Positions 46,140-59,362 of a DNA stretch of 64,000 bases are shown in pieces. The position numbers and the translations under genes are program-made. The notes under the pieces were generated by a model. It was not told the DNA's origin and ran no database searches. It saw only the letters and a program-made list of their open reading frames with translations. Position 1 is the first letter of the stretch. Each line of letters starts with the position of its first letter. This stretch comes from Ancylostoma caninum (lineage: Eukaryota; Nematoda; Chromadorea; Rhabditida; Ancylostomatidae): contig JBAJFG010000487.1 of assembly GCA_037903475.1 (NCBI GenBank), positions 2,108,001 through 2,172,000 of the forward strand, given 5' to 3'.

Positions 46140-49100
46140 ATGGGGCTTTTCCCGTTCCTGGCACGTGGTTCGGGTAAAGTTGTCCATGCGAAAGTCACCA
46201 CTATGGATGCCGATCTGGATCGAATTGTTATTGAGGTTTGTCAGATTTTCGAATGCTCCGTCCACGACATAATTTCATTTTTACATAAGAGCTTCTCTCT
46301 ATTGCTTGTTTTTGTCCGATAATTGCTAAATGTGCACATTTCTTTGTTTTTCCAAAACATGACTTCACTAAGAGTCTTCAAACGGAGCATGGACATCGAC
46401 ATTGAAAAAAAAAGTCTGAATAAACTTTGGGACATTGTGCTAGGCATTCTGTGCGATGTTATTCTTAAACCTTCCTCCCATGGAACCGTTTTTTTTCCTT
46501 TTGTGATTCCTGGTAATTCACTGGTTCGTGGTTAAGGGAGATTAACCAAGAATAACGGATGTCCCATGGAATCCTGTGAGGGTCTTGGCTAATTTTTCGG
46601 TATTCTATGAGAATTTGGAAATACGATCAGGATTTTTCATGTTTCTGGCGCATAGAACCGGAATGGGCTCCTTTCTGAACCCTATTTATGTGAAGAGATT
46701 GCTCCTTTATCTCTTCCTTCCATTACTTCACAGTTTTCACATCGTTTTTGCGTTGCTCGCGCATACTTTTCTGGATGGAGCGCAAAATTCTGCGAACTCA
46801 GAATTCACGTGATATATCCGTGCTTATCCCACGAATGCAGAGTCAGGAATTGGAATTATCCCCCCTGCAGCAAATTCAGTGAAAGTCATTTGCTATTCTC
46901 TCACCACTCTGCACAAGGCACTTAGTTATTGATTTTACGAAAGAAAAAGTTGGTAGAAATTTCGCTTCATAACTTGAATTGCTTATCGTGCTTGCAAGGG
47001 TAGCGTAGGTAAAGCAGAATACCACTGACTAGCTGTCCATAGGAAATCACAAGAAAAGCTCAAGTGGTTGTGATCTTTACGTTCGAGAACTATATGTTTA
47101 ACGTTCTAGACTATTTTCAGACAAGCTGGACAGGTCGTCATCTGTTCGATGCAGTTTGTCGGATCATTGGCCTCCGTGAGGTCTGGTTTTTTGGGCTGCA
47201 GTTCACCAATAAGAAGGGCTTACCATGTTGGCTTCAAATGGATAGGGAGGTGAGACTTCTTCTGTTCGTATGGTGCACGAAAACCCAAGTAAAAACAACT
47301 ATTTCTTCGTCCAGCGTGTGTTTGTTGTAATTGTTGCGCAAAAACTGTTGAGCTAGAGCGAATTGTTGTTATGTAGCACCAATCTGAGTATGGATCACGT
47401 CGTTTTTCCCTTCTTTATGTTGCTATCTATTCTCAGCGCCTTCGCAGATGTTGAAGCGTTGAGGAAAATCTTGGAAACTTCTGTAGTTTTCGTGTGACCC
47501 TTTCCTGGTCCAAGTATCTTATAACATGCTCCTAATTACAGATTCGTAAACAAGATGTGCCTAGAGGGGAAGACGGATGCATGCAGTTTTTGTTCTTAGT
47601 GAAGTTCTATCCAGAGGACGTCGAAGATGAACTCATTCAGGTGAAATTCAATAAACTTTGTCTGTGCCTTTATTCTCATTAAACCTTTATATTGATTGCA
47701 ATTGTAAGATTTTATTCCAGGATCTCACAAGGCATCTGTTTTTCTTACAAATAAAGCAGGCCATCTTATCCATGGATCTTTACTGTTCTCCGGAGGCATC
47801 CGTGCTCCTTGCGAGTTTCGCAGTGCAAGCTATTGTAAGCAATCAATTCCATTCTTGATTCTAAAACGCAGTTTGCTCGTTAACTTGGATTTTTTCCAGA
47901 ATGGTGACTGCACAGACGATATAGGTCCGTTAGACCTCGATAAGTTGTTACCGAAAAGCGTTATTGAGCAGTACGATATGAGTGCTGATATGTGGCGCGA
48001 ACGAATAAAGCGATGGTGGATTAACAATCAGGGACAGACGAGGTACTGGTAGCGTTCTTTCGCTGAATGTTTACTTTTTATTTCTGAGCCATAATGTTTC
48101 TTTTTGCCTTTGCACTTTCTCCCCTTTTTATAATGCATTGAGCATTTCCTTCATGCATGTTTCGTTTTATTTAAATATGTCAAATTATGCGGGAATTAAC
48201 TGAATTGATGCAGTCTTGAGCTTGTTTTTGTTTCATTTCTGTACTGCAATTCCTCTATCAATCATCCCCCCTCCGTTCCTCTGTTTTTGTTTCTTTTGCT
48301 GTCCTTATTTTACTTCGCGGCTAGTTTTCTCAGGAAATGGATATTATTCTACCCAGTACGGAGGACCACACCCTTCTTTTGCATTCAAAAGAGGGGCCAA
48401 TTTGTTCATAATTAGTCATTTTCAGAGAAGACGCTGAAATGGAGTATCTTCGTGTCGCTCAAGATCTCGAGATGTATGGGATTCTTTACTATCCAATTTG
48501 CGTACGTTTGATATTAATTGACGATTTTGTGAACTTTGATCTCCTCGTTTGTTTTGAATTTCAGAACCTTGTTATTGTTTCAGAATAAAAAGGAAACAGA
48601 TCTACATCTTGGTATCTCAGCCCAAGGTCTTGGTATTTATAAAGGTTCGAATCGCATAACTCCAAGGCCGTTCTTTTCTTGGAGTGAAATCAAAAATATT
48701 TCTTTCAAGAATAAAAAGGTAACAGTGACTATAATTGTCAATTATTACCGGTGTTGCTTAAAACTTGTATATTTCAGTTTCACATGAAAACCGTGGACAA
48801 ATCCACGATATCATTCAGAGCTCAAGAAAGGACTATAAATCCATCAATTCTTGATCTTTGTATAGGCACGCACAATCTCTATTTGAGGCGGCGGCAACCG
48901 GATACTTTGGAGGTTTGTTATTCAACATTAGACCAGTTTTGAATGCAAAAATAACCATGGTTAAGAAAAATAATTTGATTGCTCTGTAGGTGCAACAAAT
49001 GAAAGCGCTAGCAAAGGAGGATCGAGCACGGAGACAGGTACGTCTTCGTAAAAGTGTTATAACTTAATATACCATCATATTAGGCTCAAATTTCTGTTTA

Positions 49101-52100
49101 TTTCATCATTTCCTTCATTTCTTATAACTTCTTTAATTTTTGCAAACGAAGCATGGCTGTTAATAAACATGGGCACCCTAGTGAAAGATTATCTAGTTTT
49201 ATTCGAAAAAGGAGCTTTGAAGATTTGGCTTGCTTTTCTTCTATGTAACACTCGACGAACAACAAGTTCGCAACGCTTTTGCAGATCTTTTTCTTAAAAA
49301 GTGGTAGGAATTTGATCCCATAATTTCTTCTTCTAGCAAGAAGCTGCTCGATTAGCAAGAGAACGTGAAGAACGGTTGCAAGTGGAGAACGAGCGAAATC
49401 AACTGAAAGCGGAGATCGAGAAAATTGCAGAGCAGCTAGCACAGGCTAAGGTTAGTGATTCCCATTTAATGATCGCTGTTTATCCCAATTTCTCTCAATT
49501 TATACGTTTTCCTCGATATCTCTAGGAAAATTTCACTAAATAAGTGTTCTTGCAATTCCGTTTCTTGCATTAAAATTCTTACTGATGTAGATTTCCCGAG
49601 AAGAATTTGGATTTTTAGGAAGCAGCTCGAAAAACTGAAGAGACTGCTGAATTACTGGCAGAAAAAGCTCGAGCAAGTGAACAGGAGACGTTGCTGTTGA
49701 CGAAAAGGGTCAGCGAAGCAGAGGCAGAATGTCATAGGCTGCAGATGAACCATGTTAAGGTAAGGCTTTGTTCCCGATGTGACTTTCACTATATCGTTCT
49801 GGATTTCATGAGATGAGCCTGGTTTTTGCTTTCTTGTCTGAAGGATTGTCTAAAGGATTTGCATAGTTTCCTTTTCTTTAATCACTATGAAAAGTAGAAA
49901 TATTCCAGTCTGAAGAAGCGTTGATGAGAATGGAAAGGAAAGCGCGAGAAGCAGAACTCTACGCTCAGCGAATATCTATGTCTCTTGCCGATGTAAACTC
50001 TAAGCCCCACTATGCCAGCCACGCGCTCATCACGGAACCTACAGTACAACGACAGCACTTTCCAATATGTACGCTCTGATTGTGAGGAAAATATTCTCGC
50101 TTTTGCAGATTTGGCCTCTGTCAAACTTGGCTCTGCAAGGAACTCTCTCACATCATCAGCTGATGATTTCTGGCGGATCACAAGAAGGCGATCGATCATC
50201 GCTGGCTGAGAGGCAACAGATGCATCAGGGGCAACTTCAAGGAGTGCCCCCACCTGCTGCTCCGATCTATAGGGCGATGCCGCCAAATGTAGCGCAGGTA
50301 GTTGAGGCGGTCTTTCTGTTTTTTTTTTTTGGCTCAACTATGAATCACCAATTAAATTTTACCACCTCTGGCTGTAATGCCTCATTCATTTTAGATGATG
50401 CATGCACCACCCCCTCCGGATCCGTCGGTCAATCAACGTTTAGAGTTCCACAATCTACGTAGCGAGCTGGAAAAGTCAAGGTAGGGGCTCCTTAAGCTCT
50501 ATTTTAATTTTTGAGTTGAAATTCTCCCGTCTTGTTCATGCTTTCTGTTTGCTTTCCCTAACGTCCCCCATTAGATCTACACTATTTTTTTTTACTGAAT
50601 TGCTTTAGTAGACGTTTTTGAGTGTTCATGTAAAGCCCTGCCCAAAAAGCGTTTGTTTTGAGCACTTCTGATGGTAAGAGGTAAGTAAGAAGCTCGGAAG
50701 ATTTTCGAGGCTTGGTCGAAGAAAAAGTATCAATATCTCTCTTTGATTTTGTTATATCATTCTGGTGATTGCTTCGTAAGACTATTCCAAAGACAATTGC
50801 AACTCCCTAAAATCTTCGCCGTATTAAAACCCCTAAGTGAAACTCTGCTCTAGCTATTTTTTACTTCCAGGCATGACTTCTCCGAGAAAGCGAGGTTATT
50901 CAAGGAAAGACTGAATGATTTCCGAAACGAGATAGATGCATTAAAGAGAGAGGATAGACAAACAGAACACGACGTGATCCACGCGCACAACGTTCACAAT
51001 GGATTCGATAAGTTTACAACGCTTAGAATGGTGAGCAAATTTTGTAAGTGTTTTGCCTTTGCTTTTTCCTTGTTAGAATTTTGTTGTTGTCTATTATGCG
51101 TGGATACTGACTTTGCAGAGATAAGATTCGAAATTTATCCTTTTTCATCGCCAGAACCCGTAATTCAAGGCATGCATAGTCTTTCGTGCCGTAAAGTCCT
51201 GTTTTTCACCTATTAACGGGGAATACCTTATTCCTTAGCAGTAAATGATACAAAACCGCTGACAATGACAAGCGCTCGAATACTTGAACAAAATGCCAAT
51301 ACGTACGGAATCTAAAATTCATGGTAAAGTTACGACTATGACAGTGGATGAATATTGTCAGTGAAGAAATTGAGTAATCGGTGAATAGATGAAAGGAATT
51401 GATGAATAGCAGAAGTTATGAAAACACTCGATAAAAAAAAAACTAAAAAAAAAAACAAACTGTCAGGATGGATTATATTAATGAAAAAAGAAGGGTTAGG
51501 GGATAAAAGGAAGGCCTCATCCTTTGATCTCGCGTGAGACCCGCCTCGGCACCGCAATCTTTTCAAATGTTCTTTCTCACGTCCAGTATGGTTTGATTTA
51601 CCAGAATTTCCAGTTTGACAGGAGCTTCGCATCTTTTTAGAGAGGCAAGCAATTCCCCTTCCTTTTCGGATGTTGTATTCTTTGCTTTGCCAACCCGCTA
51701 ACTAGGGTAACGTTGTTTAACCGAACAAATTCCGAGGTATTAGGGAGGTTGAGACCAAAACAACATTGAACAGACTATTTCTTGCTATCGCGTTGATAAT
51801 TCAACACCAATGGAATTGATTCTCTTGATGTGAGCCACTGAAGAGTAGAAGTATATAGTCACATTGCCTCCAGGATTAGACGACTACTTAATAAGGTTGC
51901 ACGCGTTCATGTTACAAGTTATGTTCTCTAGTCAGCCATTATTTACGACAACACACAACAATACAATGTTATAGCATAAGTCAAAGAGCGCCAGTTCGCT
52001 CGAATCGTTCTATGAACTCGAATCGTGGTACTAAATGGTAAGTTATCATGGTGTTCTGGAAGTGTGAACCACTAAACAGCACAACGGCAAGGTTCCATGG

Positions 52101-52721
52101 CATAGATATTATTTTGGACGGCTTTCCCTTTGTTTTTATTGGATACGCTACTCTTGATTAGACCGAAGTTTTCCCTGGGACCTTGCCTTTGACGACAATG
52201 TTGTGGTGCCGTAAGAAAGGTGTGGCTGTTGTGACATTTGAAGTGGTTTTGGTTCGTTTCCTTCTGACTCAGTGATTCATTTTAACTAGTTTGGAGTACA
52301 ATTGTTTCACTGGTAAGCTTTTAATTGAAGTGTTCCAACTCTTGATATTTTAGTTCGAGCATGGGTATTGTTTTTTTAAAATTTTGTTTGTTCTCGTTTC
52401 TGCAGTGGAAATAGTGCGGATCCGTAAATATGCATCTAGCCAGGGAGTTAGGGACTTTTCTTACATGTTGGTTTTAGGAGCGACGACGATGGAGGGGGCG
52501 TGTCCTCTATCGTCCTCGTTCTCTCCAATTTTGTAAATTTGGCTTTGACTGCATAATTTTTTAGCCATCTTTCTGGGAGAAGCAGCCGTGCACGCCTGTG
52601 TAGTGCGTATATTTACGGACCAGCACATCTTTTACCTAGTATATATTATAGCAATTTTGCACCATTTCAGAGTTCCCGTGGTGCTCCAAAACAACGCGTT
52701 GAGGTGTTCGAAGGTTTATAA
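46140..52721 (+). CDS. nfm-1: Merlin (NF2) orthologue, FERM-domain tumour-suppressor protein
   Basis: Merlin links membrane proteins to the cortical cytoskeleton and acts upstream of Hippo signalling. Sixteen exons join in phase: 46,140-46,235, 47,121-47,249, 47,542-47,640, 47,721-47,834, 47,900-48,042, 48,426-48,501, 48,584-48,718, 48,778-48,912, 48,990-49,037, 49,337-49,450, 49,619-49,759, 49,909-49,992, 50,109-50,297, 50,395-50,480, 50,871-51,030 and 52,671-52,721. They encode 599 residues (human 595). The FERM domain is residues 1-309 ([55 protein letters not shown]). [17 protein letters not shown] matches merlin better than ezrin/radixin/moesin. Residues 310-438 form a charged coiled coil. 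A Pro/Gln-rich linker (VPPPAAP, APPPPDP) follows. The tail ends FTTLRM then [11 protein letters not shown], the conserved FERM-binding end of the family. The last exon was chosen because it restores that end, after a 1,640-base intron. Confidence 0.95.
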
Positions 52722-53764
52722 CGGCAAGAACGTTCTTTTTTTTTTTATTTTTCGTTATGCATTCATCGATTGATATCCGTGCCTTTCTCTATGCTCCTTA
52801 ACATTCGTGATAATTTGAAACAGATTTCTATTGACAGGGGAAGAGTGATAAGCGATGTTGGCTGATGGTCGCCTTGTTGTGGTTGTATATATTGGCTTTT
52901 TAATTATGTTGTTCTCTTTCCGAATGTAGAAATTAGTCTTTTGCATGTGCACGCTCTGTTCATATTGTATTTTTCCAAGCTGATTTTATTGAATGATGGC
53001 CCTCTTGAACCTTAGACGCCTTTGGAAGGGTTGTCAAAGCTTCGACTTTAATGTGTGATAAGTTTCATTTTATGTAATGGTCTTCACAAGTGCTAACTAG
53101 GGAAAGGGCGTGGATTTTTCGATAGGTCAAATATATTGGGGAACAATTCTCGCACCAACTACCGTCTTGGTCACATTTGTGTGAACGTAAATCTGGAGAC
53201 CATTACTTGAAATGACGTCTTTAAAGCTATTTTTAAAACGAATAGCGGCGATGTAGCTATGTATTGATTCTCTGTTCATACTGCGCGTCTGCGGCTACTA
53301 CCGTATCTCTAGTGAGGTCTGCAAAGGACATGGTAGCAGCGCAGATACGTAATCGATTAGCACTTTTCATTTGTCCATATATATCCACGTTGCCTAAGAG
53401 ATTGCCTAATACGTTTTTGCTCAGTTACGAACTACTCAACCAACCGATACGAGCGATAATAGCCTTATACTTACTGATTTATTCACTATTTAGTGCCTTA
53501 AACTTACTCATCCACCTCGTCATGTTCTTCTTGTCCATCGATCGATGTATTGACTTTTGCATAATAAAAATTATGCATAATTCATGTTTGGTCTTATGAG
53601 TCTAACAACTATAAATACTTCAATTGCTATTTTTTATCTCAGGAGTGGTTGCAAGGAGCAGTGTTCTCCGACATCACTCATGTGGTTGATTGCGGATGAT
53701 CTTTATGTGATCTGGACCGCCACACATAACTGGCAGTTTTTAATTGGGCGGTGATTTTTTGAAG
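52722..53764. other. Merlin 3' region and THOC5 upstream region
   Basis: This kilobase holds the merlin 3' UTR and the THOC5 leader. No merlin polyadenylation signal was confidently placed. TTTTTTATCTCAG ending at 53,642 is a strong 3' splice site with no in-phase upstream coding exon; it could be the THOC5 spliced-leader acceptor, leaving a 122-base 5' UTR. The plus-strand frame at 53,264-53,599 (111 codons) is AT-rich, has no motif and is not called. Confidence 0.45.
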
Positions 53765-56700
53765 ATGTCTGGACCGACACTAAAGAGACTGGGAGGCGCT
53801 CCTCCGGACAAATCCGCAGCCAGAAAGCCAAAACTGGAACCAGTCCAGCCGGCAGTCATCGAACCAGCTGTAAGTGTTTTGTCGCGTAGGTAATATTTAG
53901 CCCAGAAACTTTATAAAGTGTTAGCATCTCGCTGATTACGCTTTTTGACAGGTGAATGGTACAAAAAGAGAAATAAGAGCAGGATTCCGTCATATTTGTT
54001 GATTTAACTTGATTCGACGTTATCTAATGAAAAAAGTGTCCCACATCTCATGCTAAAGTAAGTATCTGTGGAATTCCTAGGATTTCTACAAAATGGAAGA
54101 TGAAATAGCCCGTTCGACAACTCATGCTGAATTGGAGAAGACCTTTCTCCGCGAGTCATCAGCTCTCAGAGCTGTTCTACAGAAGTTTATCGAGGGAAGC
54201 AAAGAGGTGGGTTGTAGTACTTTCTGCTTTTCTAAATGAGTGGGTTACCGTAGTCGTGTATACGGCTTTTTGAATATACTCCTTTGGCTATTTAGGAGTG
54301 AATGGTGTTGGATAAATTCGGAACCTTTTAGCATGAAGAAATTTTCAGCCATGCTCATCAGAGGTACTTCTGAATATCGCTAGGATGCGTCGATGTTCTC
54401 GCCTAGCCCACTACGCCACAGCACAACTCAGAGCTGAAACAAATTCACGATTAGAACAGGTTTCCTTAGCCTTCTGTCTTTCCTCCTTTGCCTTTCTTGG
54501 ATTGGACCGTTATGGATTTTTTTTGTTGGTAGAAGTACATGAAAAACAGCGGGTGATAGGCCCTGTCTTCATGGAATTTGATAGATTAGACCGATGATTG
54601 TGTCCATATCAATCTCTTAATTATTCGTTCAATTATACTTCAAATCTCGTTTGTAATTTGTAGGTTGAAGCGAAGTATCTGCATCTGCAGAACTCTTCAA
54701 GTGAAATACAGCACCTGCAAAAAGAAATCAACCGATGCTTGCAGTTTAGGTTAATTTTTATTCTCACATTCCAAGTAAAACATGAGGTATCTATGCACAA
54801 GACAATATTCAGTGCTGGAGACGAAGACATCGACCTAATTCCCTTGGACGAGTTTTACGCCAGCGCTCCAGAAGGGGTATCTCGCCCAGAAGTCACGAAG
54901 AACAATGAACATGAGCAACGCCTGGCCAGGTTAACGTGGGAGATCGCACAGCGGAAAGCGTAAGTATTGATGAATAAAATGGAAACTCTGTTTTTCTGAG
55001 ATTGTTCTGACGTTCCCTTCATGTTATCGTAAAAATAGCTTGATTAGAACCTGAATTTCAGGTTTGTGGACACTCTAACAGAGCAAGAAGGTCGTCGTAA
55101 TGTGCTCATCAGCAGCATAAATGGCAAAGAACAACGGTTGAAGAGCCTACGTTCGAAAATATCCCTTCTAATGACGGTGGGTGTGAAGGGTGTTGTGATT
55201 TACCCGCGAGGATGTGTCGCTGATTCACTTTCAGCGATGAGAATGTTGAAGCGAATAAGCAGTTTCATTTTAGAGCTCTTTATATTTTGGTGACCAATTC
55301 TCGCGAAGTATTAAAGCATCACATTGCACTCATCTGAACAAAACGTGTTTTTCTTTTAATTTTTCTAATCCTGGAGATTGCTCTTACGCTTCAGTAAAGA
55401 GCGACACTAGCAGGAATTCGCAAAATATCCAAAATTCCGCTTTATCATGTTTACCCACATATACCAATTTCCAATATTCTGCCCCTCAAACGCATCAGTG
55501 CACGCTCCCTACACCAGTCCTGATTTGTCGATCTCTAACCCTGAGGTTATTTCCAGGCAGCTAAACCTGTCCAAGAAGCGCTTGGAGTCGGTAATGCCTC
55601 CGCTTCATCGGCCGAACAACGATCTCTTTTCTCTTTACTCCCGCATGATCTCTCAGTGCTGTACGTACAAGCCGAGGCTTACAGGGATATCATGGAAGGT
55701 TAGGCAGTGAGACGGAGCAGAATTTTTCTTCTTACGTCTATTGCCAAACCACTGGGTGCTTTTCAGACACTAGTATGCAAGTGGTTATTCGCGGCGACGC
55801 CAACGAAGCGCTTAGACTTAGACGTCGACAGAAAGAAGAAGCAGAAGAGAAAGAGAGGAGCGATGATGACGGTACGCAATTGCGAATGTTTGACGCTTAC
55901 CCTTGATTCATCCTTGCTGGTTATGTTCAGATGGTAGCGATAATGAAGGTCGCCACAGTGTTGTATCGGATCAATTAGAACTAAATAAGAAGACAGTAAC
56001 TCAACCACATCCCATCTACCTAAAAATCGATATTGGTTGTCAAGGTATGATTTGCTGGAAAAAAGGACATCGATTGGGTTTAACAATGAGTATTTCAGAC
56101 GATGTGAAAGTTGCGCTGAAGTTGTACTATTTGCCAGAATTACGAGTAACCTGTATGAAGTACAAAATTACCGGCAAACTTCCAACACATGGGTTAGTTA
56201 CTGATCGGTTTTGGTAATCTACGTATAGTATATGTTTTGCTGCTGTTTTTTTTTATTGGAAGAAGAGATCAGGTGAAAATCTACGCTCATTTTATTCAAG
56301 CTTAATTTATTTTGCCGTTTTACCCATCTGTGACTAGTGAGGGAACTGCGGACCAATAATGCCAGAGGGTACCACTCCCTTGGGGCTTCTGATTGGTCCA
56401 AATGTCATACTAGCATGGGAAGAACTTAAAACGAGAAAGTGATGGAAGGAGGGGAGAAGGGGGGAACCACTCCTTCTCAACTGGTCGATGACCAGATGGT
56501 CTTTAGAGGTGTTTCTGCTCACGAAAATCTCTTGGATGGTTTATTTCCTGGAGATGATGGTACAGAATGCCCGAATCCGATAGGAGCCGCCAAATTGAGC
56601 CAGCTGAAGTGAGTTCCTTATCGTATAACCCACTTAGATCACGTCTTGTATTCAATAGTTGGGTCATATTTTTGTTATAGAATTGGAGTAGACTCATTTG

Positions 56701-57962
56701 CTAACAAGTACGGTCGGCCATACCGATTCGTACAGGCGATCACCGGATCAGCGTCCCTAGTGCCTGGTGGAGCTCCACCTACAGAGGCGGAAACCAGTGG
56801 AGTGCAGTTGGCCGATGTGCTATACGATGTGATAAAAGCGATTCGAGATCGGGTATCGGCACGGGTGAAACTCGTACGACAACTGCTCGCATTGGGTAAG
56901 TGTCTAGAGCAATTTGAGGGATATAATGGTAGAGATTCCAAATTGTTCCAGAAGCAACGCCAATGGATGCTTTGTGTACTTTTGACGTACCACTGAAAAT
57001 GATGACCCATGTCACCTCTTTTAAGATGATCGATGAGGAGACCTTCATGGTGATTTTATTTATTTCTTCTGGTTCATAAATTTATTTTACTTTATGGTTT
57101 TTAAAGTTCTACTTTATGGCAAGAATAGAAATTTTTTCTAATGTGGGCTCATTCGTAATCCGTTACATGAGAAACTTCCATTTCTGTAGACCACACCTCC
57201 CTTTTATGAAATTGTATGAGTTTTCGCTAACTTCTTGTTTTCCAGGCGTCTGTCACACCAGACATGCGGGCGCTTGCGTTGCGAGAAGGCGGAGCTTTCT
57301 ACTTCTTGGTGACTTTAGAGAATAAAATAGCAGATCTAAAGTGAGGACAACTTTCTTTCAGAGCCATATCATCGCGTTTTAGCTGATACCGAAGGGATCT
57401 GTGCTGATTTTCAGGATAAACGGCTACATAATGTTGCCAGCAGATTATCCAAAGCAAATACCTCTTATTGCGGTGTCAGTTACTAAAACTGGTGGAAAAG
57501 AATCTGGACCTCAAACATTCAACGCAGCCAACAGTCATGTTGTCAAGGTGAGTCCATACCCTAATCCTCGACTTGTCCTCGATTTTCGGTACTACTTACA
57601 AAATTCATGTTTTCTCAGGCATTAGAAACATACGTGAATGTGACATGCGTCGAGGAGATGACTGACGCCGACACAGTTTTGACACGACAATTGGCAAATC
57701 TTGTAAGTAGATGTGACGTCATAGCCGATCTGGTTCCACAATTCAACAACGGAAATACGCAAAAGCAACATCTCTACAGCAGATCATCACGGTGTGTCTT
57801 TGAATTTAAATCTTTGTCCATCCATGCGTGATTTTTGGGACACTTTGGAATGTGCTTCTGGTGATATATTTTGTCAGGGAAATGTCTTTTGTTTTCAGAG
57901 GACGAGACGATGATTTACCGTTTGTGTACTCGCCATCGACAAGCGCATTCGCATATCATTGA
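53765..57962 (+). CDS. thoc-5: THO complex subunit 5 (THOC5)
   Basis: THOC5 is part of the nuclear THO/TREX complex that couples transcription to mRNA packaging and export. Sixteen exons join in phase: 53,765-53,869, 54,081-54,206, 54,349-54,459, 54,664-54,959, 55,062-55,176, 55,557-55,698, 55,767-55,871, 55,931-56,044, 56,099-56,192, 56,507-56,608, 56,681-56,895, 56,952-57,049, 57,246-57,340, 57,415-57,547, 57,619-57,791 and 57,899-57,962. They give 695 residues (human 683). Conserved landmarks in order are the N-terminal helix with LRAVLQKF, IDLIPLDEFYASAP, ARLTWEIAQRKA, LSVLYVQAEAY, an acidic/basic linker (KERSDDDGSDNEG), HPIYLKIDI, LFPGDDG and the C-terminal SPSTSAFAYH. Exon 4 includes an in-frame hydrophobic insert, LIFILTFQ, not expected in the family; removing it as an intron would break the frame. 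It starts about 1 kb after merlin on the same strand. Confidence 0.95.
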
Positions 57963-57984
57963 TAGTTGTTGAGCTGTTGTTGTT

Positions 57985-58010
57985 GTTCTAATAATAAAAA
58001 ATAAAAAATG
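57985..58010 (+). terminator. Likely polyadenylation signal of THOC5
   Basis: AATAATAAAAAATAAAAAATG lies 25-45 bases after the THOC5 stop codon and contains an AATAAA-like hexamer. The cleavage site itself cannot be seen. Confidence 0.45.
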
Positions 58011-58144
58011 TCCAGTAATTCATCTTTTTCATGGCGTGAACGGTTGCATCGTTTCTCTATCTGTGAAAATAATCTGCACCTACCAAGAACTTACAAGAAT
58101 TTAAAAATGTTTGTGTAAGGTCTCTGGAACGATAAGGAGTTAGT

Positions 58145-58383
58145 GGGTGTGTATCACGTCAGGGAAAAGGGGGCGTGACCAGGCGACTCCGATAGGCGCA
58201 TTCGGGCCGCTTGCCACGCCCACCTTTCTGAACACGTACGGAATTAATCATTATTACGTAACACATGCTGTATTGATGCGTGGCGCCGTACGAATTCAAA
58301 CAGGTGGGCGTGACGGGCGGCTCGAATGCGCCAATCAGAGTTGCCTAGCTACGCCCCTTTTTCCCTCACGATGGCACACACCC
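58145..58383. mobile_element. Foldback MITE with perfect 9-bp target duplication
   Basis: The 239-bp element begins GGGTGTGTATCACG and ends with the reverse-complement-like GGCACACACCC. Inner arms continue to pair: AGGGAAAAGGGGGCG with CGCCCCTTTTTCCC, GCGCATTCGGGC with CTCGAATGCGCC, CACGCCCACCT with AGGTGGGCGTG. GGAGTTAGT is repeated exactly at 58,136-58,144 and 58,384-58,392. Long terminal repeats with a 9-bp duplication fit a Mutator-like (or Merlin-type transposon) non-autonomous element. No transposase is encoded. Confidence 0.85.
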
Positions 58384-59362
58384 GGAGTTAGTAAATGCGC
58401 AGCTAAGGACTGTTATAAAACGCAGCCTGCTGACTAGCAATGTCCTTGACTTTTCGCTTGGGTTTCTGGGTATTCTACGGCAGTGGTTGCACTGTTACTT
58501 TTGACGAGTTCTCTAAAGAATTTATCAAATGCTTCTGTGTTTATAAATAGCAAAGCTAGTCGGACATCCAGTTATCCTGCTGCCGCTGTTGGGCTGCTGA
58601 TAGTTCCTCAATAGGTTCGGAATTCGTGTTTCAGTTGCTTCTTATGGTAAGGACAGGCAGCAAGTAGAATATCAGCACAAACCTGGTAGTGTGGCATCTC
58701 TCCATGACAACAAAATTTTGATTTTCCCAAAAATGGAACATCCAATCCTTGTTTTGTCGTCATATCCGAAATATTTCAACGAACTGCCGTAGAAATTTGG
58801 GGAGTACCACAGAGCAAGACGTTTTTATAACGTTACAAAAGGAGCAGAAACTTGTTACAGTCTTCCTAAACCTGCTAGAGTCATACTAAAAAAAATCCTA
58901 GGTACTAAAAATTCTAAAAATCTTGATACTAAAAACCTAATAATCCTAGAAAAATTAGTAGTACCAGGAAAGTAGGAAGAAAAAAATATTAGTAGTAGAA
59001 GAGCGGGTGGAAAGGGTATCGAAAGAGCAGAGATCTAAACTCCATCCGGACAAGATTGATTTTTTGCACGATCCTGGCGGCTGTCACGTCAAAGGCAGCC
59101 GCATAGTACTTTCGAAAATTTCTTTCGTTTTCCCGCTGCACCTGCTGATTTACAGCGGTGTTTCACTGAGTTGCGGGACAGTCGTTAAAGTTCATTTTTA
59201 CCAGTTCAAGGAACCGTTTGTCTTTACTCCTAAATGATTTTATTGAGTCAGAGGCTTTTAAATAATTTTTCCTGCGTGAAAACCTCGTTATTTAGGGTGT
59301 ATTCCTAGCGACTTTTTGTTTTCCCCTCCATTGTTTGTCTTCTGGCCTCCCGCTAAAACAGC
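58384..59362. other. Intergenic stretch before the glutaredoxin gene
   Basis: Apart from short TACTAAAAA direct repeats at about 58,880-58,950 no feature was recognised. The plus-strand frame at 59,007-59,237 is unsupported. The glutaredoxin promoter or leader acceptor is presumably near its 3' end. Confidence 0.4.

Noticed and set aside
52434..52530. Alternative merlin last exon after CTGCAG at 52,415, with IRK...VRDF spacing like ERM tails
   Set aside because: It needs the second donor, places the motif too far from TLR and continues into non-conserved residues; the 52,671 exon gives an exact-length family tail.
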